In this document: positions 1 through 5,809 of the stretch, in pieces
Numbering within the stretch: position 1 is the first letter of the stretch
How the letters are laid out: each line of letters opens with the position of its first letter
Made by a program: the position numbers and the translations under genes
NCBI GenBank assembly: GCA_035628035.1
Contig: DASPKS010000006.1
Location: forward strand, 1-13,982
Direction: 5' to 3'
DNA from: DASPKS01 sp035628035
GTDB taxonomy: Bacteria; Bacteroidota; Rhodothermia; Rhodothermales; Rubricoccaceae
Length of the DNA: 13,982 bases
The notes under the pieces: generated by a model
What the model was told of the DNA's origin: nothing
Databases searched by the model: none
The model's input: the letters and a program-made list of their open reading frames with translations, nothing else

Positions 1-622
1 TGAGGTACGACTCCAGCCACGCGATGGACTCGATGTCGAGGTGGTTCGTCGGCTCGTCGAGGAGGAGGACGTCGGGCTGGCGGAGGAGGAGGCGGGCGAG
101 CGCCACGCGCATCCGCCACCCGCCGGAGAACGTCGAGAGCGCACGCGACAGCTCGTCCTGCTCGAAGCCGAGCCCGTGGAGGACGGCCTCCGTTCGCGGC
201 CGGATCGTGTGCGCTTCGAGCGTGACGAGCCGGCTGTGCACGCGGTCGAACCGCTCGACGAGGCGGTGGTAGGCAGGCGCATCGTGGTCGGGGTGCGCCT
301 CCATCTGGGCGGCGAGGTTTTTTTCTTCCTCCTCTAGGGTGAGGACTTCGGAGAACGCCGTCAGCGCCTCCGTGAGGGGCGTCCCGGCGAGGTCCATCTC
401 CTGCACGTCCTGTGCGAGGTAGCCCACGCTCACGCTCCCCTCGAAGGCGACCTCCCCCTCGTCCACCGCCTGCTGACCGGCGATCACGCGGAGGAGCGTG
501 GTCTTCCCCGCCCCGTTCGGCCCGACGAGGCCGACGCGCTGGCCCGGCTTGACGGCCCACGTGAGGCCGTCGAAGATCGGGTCGCCGCCGAAGGCGAGGT
601 GGAGGTCGCGGAGGTAGATCAT
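1..622 (-). CDS. ABC-F family ATP-binding protein, N-terminal part (cut by left edge)
   Basis: The reverse strand reads open from ATG at 622-620 to the window edge, giving the first 207 residues. They form one ABC ATPase domain: Walker A GPNGAGKT (34-41), Q-loop YLAQD (68-72), signature SGGWR (166-170), Walker B LLLDEP (186-191), followed by TNHLD. The pair SGGWRMR and LDEPTNHLD is the hallmark of ABC-F proteins, soluble twin-ATPase factors that act on ribosomes (EttA, Uup and antibiotic-resistance types) and lack membrane domains. The second ATPase half and the linker lie outside the window, so the subgroup cannot be told. The chosen start puts Walker A at a normal distance from the N-terminus. 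No Shine-Dalgarno sequence precedes it. It follows the sugar transferase on the same strand after 76 bp and may be co-transcribed, though a functional link is not evident. Confidence 0.93.
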   Translation of the reverse strand, partial: MIYLRDLHLAFGGDPIFDGLTWAVKPGQRVGLVGPNGAGKTTLLRVIAGQQAVDEGEVAFEGSVSVGYLAQDVQEMDLAGTPLTEALTAFSEVLTLEEEEKNLAAQMEAHPDHDAPAYHRLVERFDRVHSRLVTLEAHTIRPRTEAVLHGLGFEQDELSRALSTFSGGWRMRVALARLLLRQPDVLLLDEPTNHLDIESIAWLESYL

Positions 623-698
623 CCTACAGGGGAGGGCCGGCGAACAAGTTGCGTCGGGTCGCCCCCCGTGAACCGTCAATCGTCGGCCAACAATCGGC

Positions 699-2117
699 TC
701 AGTACGCGTTCTCGTTGACGAACCCCTTCCACACCGTGAGCGCCATGATCTTGAGGTCGAAGGCGAGGCTCCAGTGCTGGATGTAGTAGAGGTCGTACTC
801 GATCCGCTTCGAGAGGCTGGTGTTGCCGCGCCACCCGTTCACCTGGGCCCAGCCGGTGATCCCCGCGCGCACCTTGTGGCGGAGCATGTAGCCGGGGATC
901 TCGTGGCGGAACCGCTCGATGAACACCGGCCGCTCCGGGCGCGGGCCGACGACCGACATGTCGCCCTTGAGCACGTTGAGGAACTGCGGGAGCTCGTCGA
1001 GGCTCGTTCGCCGAAGGAAGGCACCCACGCGCGTGGCGCGGCGCTCGCCCGGCTTCGCCCACACCGCGCCCGAGCCTGCCTCGGCGTCTATGGGCATCGA
1101 GCGGAACTTCAGCATCTTGAACGTCTGCCCGTTCAGGCTCATCCGCTCTTGCCGGTAGAACACCGGCCCCGGCGACGAGAGCTTGACGGCAAGGGCGATG
1201 GCGAGGAACAGCGGCGAGAGCACGGCGAGCACGGCCAGCGCGAACGCCACGTCGAGCGCCCGCTTGACGACGCGGCGGAGGTCGAACGGGGCCTCGTCGA
1301 TGAGGTGGAGGACGGGGAGGCCGTCCACTTCCGAGACGCGGGTATGGAGGAGGAGGTCGAGGTGGAAGAGGTCGGGGACAAGGCAGAGCTGCGCCGTGCG
1401 GACGGCCACCTGCGCCGCGATCTGCTCGATGAGGGCGGCAGCCGAGAGGGGAAGGGCGGCGTAGACGAGGTCCACGCGGTGGCCCTCGTCGGCGAGGTGG
1501 TCCATCACCGCGCCGAGGTCGTGGGGGTCGCCAAGGTGGGGCGCCGGGAGGCTGGAGCCGTTGGTGAACGCCGCTGCTGGCCGGTCGTCGAGGAAGCCGA
1601 GCACCTCGAACCCCATCCACGGGTACTGCCGGAAGGCCCGCGCGAGCCGCTGCCCCGCCGGCCCCGCGCCCACGATGAGCACGCGGCGGATGTTGCGGCC
1701 CTGCGCCCGCGCCCCCCGCAGCACGAGGTAAATCGCCCCCCGCGTCCCCACGAGGAGGAGCGAGGTGATCACCCCGAACAGCAGCATGTGCAGCCGGGAG
1801 AACGAGAACTCGCGGTAGAAGAACGTCGCCGTCACCGAGGCCAGCAGCCCCAGGAACACCGCCCGCGAGATGGCGAAGACCACCAAGGGGAGCCGCTGCG
1901 CCCGCCGCGCCTGGTACAGACCCGACAGGAGGAACACCGCGCTCCAGAGCACGAGCACGGGCGGGAGGAAGACGAGGTACCGCGTGAGCGGCACCCACTC
2001 CGGCGGGTCGAGCACCTCGAACCGGACCACCCACGCCAGCACCCACGCCACCCCGATGAGGACGATGTCGAGCGCGAAGAGGAGGCGCTGGAGGAGCTGG
2101 CTTCGCTCGCGGAGCAT
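699..2117 (-). CDS. Undecaprenyl-phosphate sugar-1-phosphate transferase (WcaJ/WbaP-like)
   Basis: This 472-residue membrane enzyme has the full polyprenyl glycosylphosphotransferase layout. Four hydrophobic segments (about 12-31, 46-66, 80-100, 110-133) are followed by a Rossmann-like CoA_binding_3 domain with GAGPAGQRLAR (150-160). Another membrane or re-entrant helix (about 287-312) comes next, then the bacterial sugar transferase domain. In the last domain, KRALDV (285-290), SPGPVFYRQER (315-325), SLDELPQ with the catalytic Asp-Glu pair (374-375), GPRPERP (391-397) and ITGWAQVNGWRG (420-431) are visible. The family moves a hexose-1-phosphate from a nucleotide sugar to undecaprenyl phosphate at the inner membrane, starting exopolysaccharide, capsule or O-antigen repeat synthesis. 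The exact sugar (glucose or galactose) cannot be read from sequence. No other glycan genes are beside it, so it stands apart from any polysaccharide cluster here. It lies 89 bp after the racemase on the same strand. Confidence 0.94.
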   Translation of the reverse strand: MLRERSQLLQRLLFALDIVLIGVAWVLAWVVRFEVLDPPEWVPLTRYLVFLPPVLVLWSAVFLLSGLYQARRAQRLPLVVFAISRAVFLGLLASVTATFFYREFSFSRLHMLLFGVITSLLLVGTRGAIYLVLRGARAQGRNIRRVLIVGAGPAGQRLARAFRQYPWMGFEVLGFLDDRPAAAFTNGSSLPAPHLGDPHDLGAVMDHLADEGHRVDLVYAALPLSAAALIEQIAAQVAVRTAQLCLVPDLFHLDLLLHTRVSEVDGLPVLHLIDEAPFDLRRVVKRALDVAFALAVLAVLSPLFLAIALAVKLSSPGPVFYRQERMSLNGQTFKMLKFRSMPIDAEAGSGAVWAKPGERRATRVGAFLRRTSLDELPQFLNVLKGDMSVVGPRPERPVFIERFRHEIPGYMLRHKVRAGITGWAQVNGWRGNTSLSKRIEYDLYYIQHWSLAFDLKIMALTVWKGFVNENAY

Positions 2118-2152
2118 CGAGCAGGGGGAGGCCGGACGGCTAGAGCGCCGCC

Positions 2153-2159
2153 GAAAATA
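2153..2159 (-). promoter_or_regulatory. Candidate -7 promoter element for the sugar transferase
   Basis: On the minus strand this reads TATTTTC inside an AT-rich patch (TTATTTTC) that stands out from the GC-rich surroundings. It lies about 36 bp upstream of the ATG at 2117. It partly matches the Bacteroidota -7 consensus TAnnTTTG. No clear -33 TTG element is seen, so this is only a suggestion that the gene has its own promoter rather than relying on the racemase transcript. Confidence 0.25.
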
Positions 2160-2206
2160 ATGTGCCGGTCACGTCCATTCCGTCAGATCCCTCGCCTGGG
2201 GCGCCT

Positions 2207-3058
2207 TCACGACGGTGCGGGCACCGCCTCGAGCGGGCGGAGCTTGGCGGGGTGTGTCGCGCGGATGAGCGCGCGGGCCAGCGCGCGGGTCGAGTTCACA
2301 AGCGGGAGGCCGGCGCATGCGGGCTCGGGCAGCGCCAGCGGGAGCTCGGTGCACCCGAGGATGACGGCCTCGGCCCCCTTCGCCTTGAGGTGCTCCACCC
2401 CCGCGACGAGCGCCTCGCGCGCCCTCGCCGTCGGGGGGTTCGAGTGCGCCTTCAGCCCCCACGCGGGGTCGAAGATGGAGGGCTGGACCAGCGCGTCCTG
2501 CACGTCCGCGTCGGGCCGGACGGCCTCGTAGCCGGCCGCCCGGAGGCGGAGGCTGTGGAGGCGATTCTGAATCGAGGAGGTCGTGGCGAGCACGCCGACC
2601 GTCTTCGCCTCCGGGGCCACCTCGGCCACGTGCGCAACGACCGCCTCGATGAGGTGGACGATGCGCAGCCGGCGCCCCTCCCGCGCGAGCGCTTCCGCCA
2701 GGCGGTCGTAGAGCACCTCGGCGTGGGCCGTGTTGCACGGGATGCCGGCGACGGCGCAGCCCGCCTCGTCGAGCCGGCGGAGGATCTCGATGAGCGCCGG
2801 GACGGGGTTGGGCGCTGCCGGGTCGTGGATCCAGGTGGAGCGGTCGGGGAGGCGCCCGGGGTACGAGATCAGCACCACCGGGAGGTGCTCCTGGTCGCTC
2901 GCGGCGGCGGTCTCGTCGAAGAGGGCCCGCACGAGGTCGAGGCCGGCGTAGGGCCCCATCCCCCCGAGGACGCCAATGGCCTCGCGCTCGTTGGGGTCGG
3001 GCGCGCCGTGGAGGGCGAGGAGGTCCGGGGCGGCGCCGTTGGGCGAAGAGAAGGGCAT
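2207..3058 (-). CDS. Aspartate/glutamate racemase family protein
   Basis: The 283-residue product matches the Asp/Glu racemase fold. IGVLGGMGP (28-36) is the N-terminal glycine motif. The two catalytic-type cysteines sit in GIPCNTAH (Cys108) and LGCTELPL (Cys236), one in each half of the pseudo-dimer. The family interconverts L- and D-amino acids by a two-base, cofactor-free mechanism in the cytoplasm. The best-known members make D-aspartate or, as MurI, D-glutamate for peptidoglycan. The GGMGP form and the NTAH and TELP motifs are more like aspartate racemase (RacD/YgeA type) than MurI, but the substrate remains uncertain. About 27 residues precede the first core strand; this low-complexity extension may be real or may reflect a start called too early, though no later in-frame Met lies before the GGMGP motif. 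It is the first gene of the minus-strand group and is divergent from tRNA-Gln and prs. Confidence 0.88.
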   Translation of the reverse strand: MPFSSPNGAAPDLLALHGAPDPNEREAIGVLGGMGPYAGLDLVRALFDETAAASDQEHLPVVLISYPGRLPDRSTWIHDPAAPNPVPALIEILRRLDEAGCAVAGIPCNTAHAEVLYDRLAEALAREGRRLRIVHLIEAVVAHVAEVAPEAKTVGVLATTSSIQNRLHSLRLRAAGYEAVRPDADVQDALVQPSIFDPAWGLKAHSNPPTARAREALVAGVEHLKAKGAEAVILGCTELPLALPEPACAGLPLVNSTRALARALIRATHPAKLRPLEAVPAPS

Positions 3059-3129
3059 GGAGCGACGGGCAGGCGGTGCGGACGCTACCGCGAGGAGGCC
3101 GGGGGGGCAGTGAAAAGCTCGGCAAGAAA

Positions 3130-3159
3130 CCGCCCGCTGGAATAAGGCCGCGCGGGCGG
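3130..3159. repeat. Inverted repeat in the divergent intergenic region
   Basis: CCGCCCGC (3130-3137) pairs perfectly with GCGGGCGG (3152-3159) across a 14-nt spacer. On the plus strand it is followed at once by GCTAATTTTTCC, so it looks like an intrinsic terminator. However, no plus-strand gene ends before it: the racemase reads the other way from 3058. It may be an operator, a leader attenuator or a chance GC repeat. Confidence 0.35.
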
Positions 3160-3161
3160 GC

Positions 3162-3169
3162 TAATTTTT
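3162..3169 (+). promoter_or_regulatory. Candidate -7 promoter element for tRNA-Gln and prs
   Basis: TAATTTTT is the only AT-rich stretch in the roughly 70 bp before the tRNA and resembles the Bacteroidota -7 element TAnnTTTG. A start of transcription near 3175 would leave a leader of about 50 nt before the tRNA at 3226. It also follows the inverted repeat at 3130-3159, so a T-tract of a terminator-like structure is the competing explanation. Confidence 0.3.
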
Positions 3170-3225
3170 CCGGTCTCTCTCCGGCCCGTTCCGGCCGCCA
3201 CCCGGCCCCGGCGCGAGCCGGCGTG

Positions 3226-3296
3226 TGCCCGGTCGTCTAACGGTAGGACAGCGGCCTTTGGAGCCGTACGTGGAGGTTCGAATCCTCCCCGGGCAA
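3226..3296 (+). tRNA. tRNA-Gln (anticodon TTG)
   Basis: A complete cloverleaf can be folded by eye. Acceptor arm TGCCCGG (3226-3232) pairs with CCGGGCA (3289-3295), with discriminator A at 3296. The anticodon stem is GCGGC/GCCGT (3251-3255 with 3263-3267), with one G-T wobble. Its seven-base loop CTTTGGA has anticodon TTG at 3258-3260, which reads CAA and by wobble CAG (glutamine). The T arm is GGAGG/CCTCC around loop TTCGAAT (3277-3283). The U1-A72 first pair is typical of bacterial tRNA-Gln. The CCA end is not encoded, so a CCA-adding enzyme is required. It sits 35 bp before prs on the same strand, so one transcript may carry both. Confidence 0.97.
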
Positions 3297-3331
3297 CGGC
3301 TCCCGCTTCCGGCGGCCCCGCCCTCGTTCCC

Positions 3332-4276
3332 ATGCTCAACGGCCACGACTTCCCGATCTCCGTCTTCGCCGGGCGCTCCAACCCGGCGCTGGCGCGCGCC
3401 ATTGCGGCGGCGATGGGGCGGGAGCTGGGGCAGGTCACCGTCAAGAACTTCTCCGACGGCGAGATCTACGTCCGCTATGAGGAGTCCATCCGCGGCACCG
3501 ACCTCTTCATCATCCAGTCGACGCCGCCACCGGCCGATACCTGGATGGAGCTGCTGCTCATGATCGACGCGGCGCGGCGGGCCTCGGCCGCGCGCATCAC
3601 GGCGGTCATCCCCTACTTCGGGTACGCCCGGCAGGACCGGAAGGACCAGCCCCGCGTGAGCATCGCCGCGAAGGTCCTCGCCAACATGCTGACAACCGCC
3701 GGTGTCGACCGCGTCCTCACGATGGACCTCCACGCCGCCCAGATCCAGGGGTTCTTCGACCTCCCCGTGGACCACCTCTACGGGAGCGCCGTCTTCGAGG
3801 AGTACGTGGCCGAGCGCGCCCTCGACAACCTCGTCGTCGTCGCCCCCGATGTGGGCGCCTCGAAGGTGGCCCGTGCCTACGCCAAGCGCCTCGGCGCCGA
3901 CCTCGCCCTCATCGACAAGCGCCGCCCCGAGGCCAACGTGGCCGAGGTGATGAACATCATCGGCGAGGTGGAGGGGAAGAACTGCCTCATCATCGACGAC
4001 ATGGTCGACACGGCCGGCACGCTCGTCTCGGGCGCGCAGGCCCTCCGCGACGCGGGCGCCCTCGACATCCAGGCCTTCTGCACGCACGCGCTCCTTTCGG
4101 GGCCGGCCTACGACCGCATCGAGAGCAGCGCGCTCTCGCGGCTGATCGTGACCGACACCGTCCCGCTCCGCCGCGCCTCCGAGAAGGTGGAGGTGATCTC
4201 GGTCGCCCCCCTCTTCGCCGACGCCCTCCACCGCATCTACGCCGACGAGTCGGTCTCGACCCTCTTCGTGGAATAG
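3332..4276 (+). CDS. prs: Ribose-phosphate pyrophosphokinase (PRPP synthetase)
   Basis: This 314-residue enzyme transfers pyrophosphate from ATP to ribose 5-phosphate, making PRPP for purine, pyrimidine, histidine, tryptophan and NAD synthesis in the cytoplasm. Its length is normal for class I bacterial Prs. Visible landmarks are FSDGEIYVRYEESIRGTD (40-57), the ATP-binding loop PYFGYARQDRK (94-104), the metal/ATP segment DLHAAQIQGFF (132-142), DKRRP (195-199) and the PRPP-binding loop IDDMVDTAGT (221-230). Start ATG at 3332 gives the standard N-terminus, in which residues such as FAGRSNPALA lead the first strand. It lies between tRNA-Gln and rplY (30-bp gap), an arrangement with pth found in many bacteria and probably an operon. 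Confidence 0.97.
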   Translation: MLNGHDFPISVFAGRSNPALARAIAAAMGRELGQVTVKNFSDGEIYVRYEESIRGTDLFIIQSTPPPADTWMELLLMIDAARRASAARITAVIPYFGYARQDRKDQPRVSIAAKVLANMLTTAGVDRVLTMDLHAAQIQGFFDLPVDHLYGSAVFEEYVAERALDNLVVVAPDVGASKVARAYAKRLGADLALIDKRRPEANVAEVMNIIGEVEGKNCLIIDDMVDTAGTLVSGAQALRDAGALDIQAFCTHALLSGPAYDRIESSALSRLIVTDTVPLRRASEKVEVISVAPLFADALHRIYADESVSTLFVE

Positions 4277-4306
4277 CCAACGACGACAGCCAACGAACCA
4301 ACCCCG

Positions 4307-4945
4307 ATGGATACCCTCAACCTCACCGCCGCGCCGCGCACGCCCGGCAAGTCCGCCGCCCGCGCGCTCCGCCGCGAGGGCCGCGTGCCGGCCGTGCTCT
4401 ACGGCCACCACCAGGAGCCCGTCCACTTCTCCGTCGGCGCGCTCGACCTCCGGCCCCTCATCCACACGTCGGAGACCCACCGCGTCGCGCTCAAGCTCGA
4501 CGGCGAGACGTTCGACTGCATCCTCAAGGACGTCACGTTCCACCCGGTCACGGAGTACCCCCTCCACGTGGACTTCCAGGCCCTCCGGATGGACGAGAAG
4601 CTCACGCTGACGGTGCCCGTCACGGTCACGGGGCAGGCGCCCGGCATCCGCGAGGGCGGCGAGCTCTCGCAGCCGCTCCACGAGCTCGAGATCCGCTGCC
4701 TCCCAGCCGACATCCCCGGCCACGTCGAGGTGGACGTGTCGGCCCTCCAGATCGGCGACTCGATCCACGTGTCGGACATCGAGCTGCCGAACGTGGAGAT
4801 CCTCACGTCGGCCGAGCTGCCGGTCGTGCTCGTCCACACCGCCCGCGTGATGGCGCTCGAAGAAGAGACCGCCACGCCCACGGAGGGCGCCGAGGGCGAG
4901 GCCGCCCAGGGCGAAGGCAAGACCGAGGAAGGCAAGGAGGGCTGA
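4307..4945 (+). CDS. rplY: 50S ribosomal protein L25, long TL5/Ctc form
   Basis: The 212-residue product has the two-domain layout of the TL5/CTC form of L25. The N-terminal 5S rRNA-binding domain (about 1-95) includes GKSAARALRREGRVPAVLYG (14-33) and FHPVTEYPLHVDFQAL (78-93). The C-terminal beta domain (about 96-180) includes VPVTVTGQAPGIREGG (103-118), CLPADIPGHVEVDVSAL (131-147) and IHVSDIELP (153-161). A Glu/Gly-rich tail (184-212) is common in Bacteroidota homologs and probably disordered. It binds 5S rRNA in the large subunit; in Bacillus the relative Ctc is a general stress protein. The 30-bp gap after prs is C/A-rich with GCCAACGA repeated at 4276 and 4289 and no Shine-Dalgarno sequence, which fits leaderless-like or SD-independent initiation in this phylum. 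Confidence 0.96.
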   Translation: MDTLNLTAAPRTPGKSAARALRREGRVPAVLYGHHQEPVHFSVGALDLRPLIHTSETHRVALKLDGETFDCILKDVTFHPVTEYPLHVDFQALRMDEKLTLTVPVTVTGQAPGIREGGELSQPLHELEIRCLPADIPGHVEVDVSALQIGDSIHVSDIELPNVEILTSAELPVVLVHTARVMALEEETATPTEGAEGEAAQGEGKTEEGKEG

Positions 4946-4967
4946 GCCCCCACGCCATCCGCTTTCC

Positions 4968-5001
4968 GCGCGGGGTGCGGGGTTCGCCTCGCACCCCGCG
5001 C
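4968..5001 (+). terminator. 15-bp hairpin with TTCG loop between rplY and pth
   Basis: GCGCGGGGTGCG (4968-4979) is perfectly complementary to CGCACCCCGCGC (4990-5001). The interior GGG/CCT adds a G-T wobble and two G-C pairs around a TTCG tetraloop (4983-4986), making a very stable 15-bp stem. Only a short CGCTTTCGC follows, so it is not a textbook U-tailed terminator. It occupies most of the 77-bp gap between rplY and pth and ends 21 bp before the pth ATG. It may reduce read-through, stabilise the rplY 3' end, or mark an RNA processing site. Confidence 0.45.
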
Positions 5002-5022
5002 CGCTTTCGCGCCCGTCCGCTT

Positions 5023-5625
5023 ATGGCCCGTCCGAGCAAGCTGATCCTCGGGCTGGGGAACCCCGGCCCGGCCTACGCCACCACCCGCCACAATGCCGGC
5101 TTCCTCGCGGCCGACCGCGTCGCCGAGCAGGTGGGCGGGGCGGGGGGGCCGCTGCGCTTCCAGGACCTCGGCTTCGCGCTCGTCGCCGAGGGGAGCTGGC
5201 GCGGGCGCGCCTTCGCGCTGGCGAAGCCGACGACGTGGATGAACCGCTCGGGGCAGGCGTACCGCGCGCTGCTCCGCCGCTACGGCTTCACGCCCGAGGA
5301 GGCCCTCGTCGTGTACGACGACATCGCGCTCCCGCCGGGCGCCATCCGCCTCCGCGAGAAGGGCTCGGCCGGCGGCCACAACGGGATGCAGGACATCGTC
5401 GACCACCTCGGCTCGGAGGACTTCCCCCGCCTCCGCATCGGCATCGGGAGCGACTTCCCCCGCGGGCGGCAGGCCGACTACGTGCTGGAGCCGTTCACCG
5501 ACGAGGAGCTCCGCGTGATGGATGAGGCCCTCGGCGTCGCCGCCGACGCCGCGCTCACGTTCGTCCGCGACGGGCTGACGACGGCGATGAACCGGTTCAA
5601 CCGGAAGGGGCCCGCACCTGCCTGA
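5023..5625 (+). CDS. pth: Peptidyl-tRNA hydrolase
   Basis: This 200-residue esterase cleaves peptidyl-tRNAs that drop off ribosomes, recycling the tRNA in the cytoplasm. The Pth family motifs are clear: GLGNPGPAY (10-18), catalytic His23 in RHNAGF, PTTWMNRSG with Asn74 (69-77), Asp99 in VYDDIALPPG, and GSAGGHNGMQ with Asn120 (114-123). These correspond to E. coli Asn10, His20, Asn68, Asp93 and Asn114. The reading frame extends back to an ATG at 4975, but that codon lies inside the hairpin at 4968-5001 and would add 16 basic residues absent from the family. ATG 5023 gives the usual MARPSKLILGLGNPG start. It is the third gene of the prs-rplY-pth cluster, a conserved order in many bacteria. Confidence 0.96.
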   Translation: MARPSKLILGLGNPGPAYATTRHNAGFLAADRVAEQVGGAGGPLRFQDLGFALVAEGSWRGRAFALAKPTTWMNRSGQAYRALLRRYGFTPEEALVVYDDIALPPGAIRLREKGSAGGHNGMQDIVDHLGSEDFPRLRIGIGSDFPRGRQADYVLEPFTDEELRVMDEALGVAADAALTFVRDGLTTAMNRFNRKGPAPA

Positions 5626-5688
5626 GCCCGGGCACAATGGCCGGCCGAAGAATGGGTTAACCGCCCGGCGTAAGAACGGCGGCAGGGG

Positions 5689-5695
5689 TAATTTG
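5689..5695 (+). promoter_or_regulatory. Candidate -7 promoter element for hppA
   Basis: TAATTTG sits in the 184-bp gap between pth and hppA and matches most of the Bacteroidota -7 consensus TAnnTTTG. Initiation near 5702 would give a leader of about 108 nt. No convincing -33 element is seen. The motif contains the TTG codon that opens a 39-codon in-frame extension of hppA, which is therefore better read as untranslated leader. Confidence 0.33.
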
Positions 5696-5741
5696 CCCTC
5701 GCTACGGAGCGTGGAAGCGTCCGCGCAGGGCGGCCAAGCCT

Positions 5742-5786
5742 CCGGGGAACGGGTGGGGCGCCCGTTTCCCTATCACCCCGGTAGGG
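5742..5786 (+). promoter_or_regulatory. Possible structured leader of hppA with alternative hairpins
   Basis: Three pairings compete here. Arm GGGGAACGGG (5744-5753) can pair with CCCGTTTCCC (5761-5770), 10 bp with one wobble. CCGGGG (5742-5747) can pair instead with CCCCGG (5776-5781). CCCTA (5768-5772) can pair with TAGGG (5782-5786). The elements end 24 bp before the hppA ATG. Mutually exclusive stems suggest a regulated leader, but GC-rich DNA makes such pairings common, and I recognise no known riboswitch class. Confidence 0.22.
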
Positions 5787-5809
5787 CCTCACCAATCGCT
5801 AACGTTCGC

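Noticed and set aside
774..2531. 585-codon plus-strand open frame opposite the sugar transferase and racemase
   Set aside because: Its translation is charged low-complexity sequence with no recognisable motif, whereas the minus strand encodes two proteins with complete family signatures.
3161..4837. 558-codon minus-strand open frame over prs and rplY
   Set aside because: It is antisense to two clear housekeeping genes and its composition is that of a shadow frame.
4975..5022. Earlier ATG for pth
   Set aside because: It lies within the hairpin stem at 4968-5001 and adds 16 basic residues not found in the family; ATG 5023 gives the conserved N-terminus.
5626..5668. GCCCGGGC and GGCCGGCC palindromes after pth as a terminator
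   Set aside because: The pieces are short, pair only across a long loop and have no T-tail, so I did not call a terminator.
5693..5809. 39-codon TTG-initiated N-terminal extension of hppA
   Set aside because: The extension is polar and unlike any M-PPase N-terminus, and overlaps a promoter-like motif. ATG 5810 starts right before the first membrane helix.
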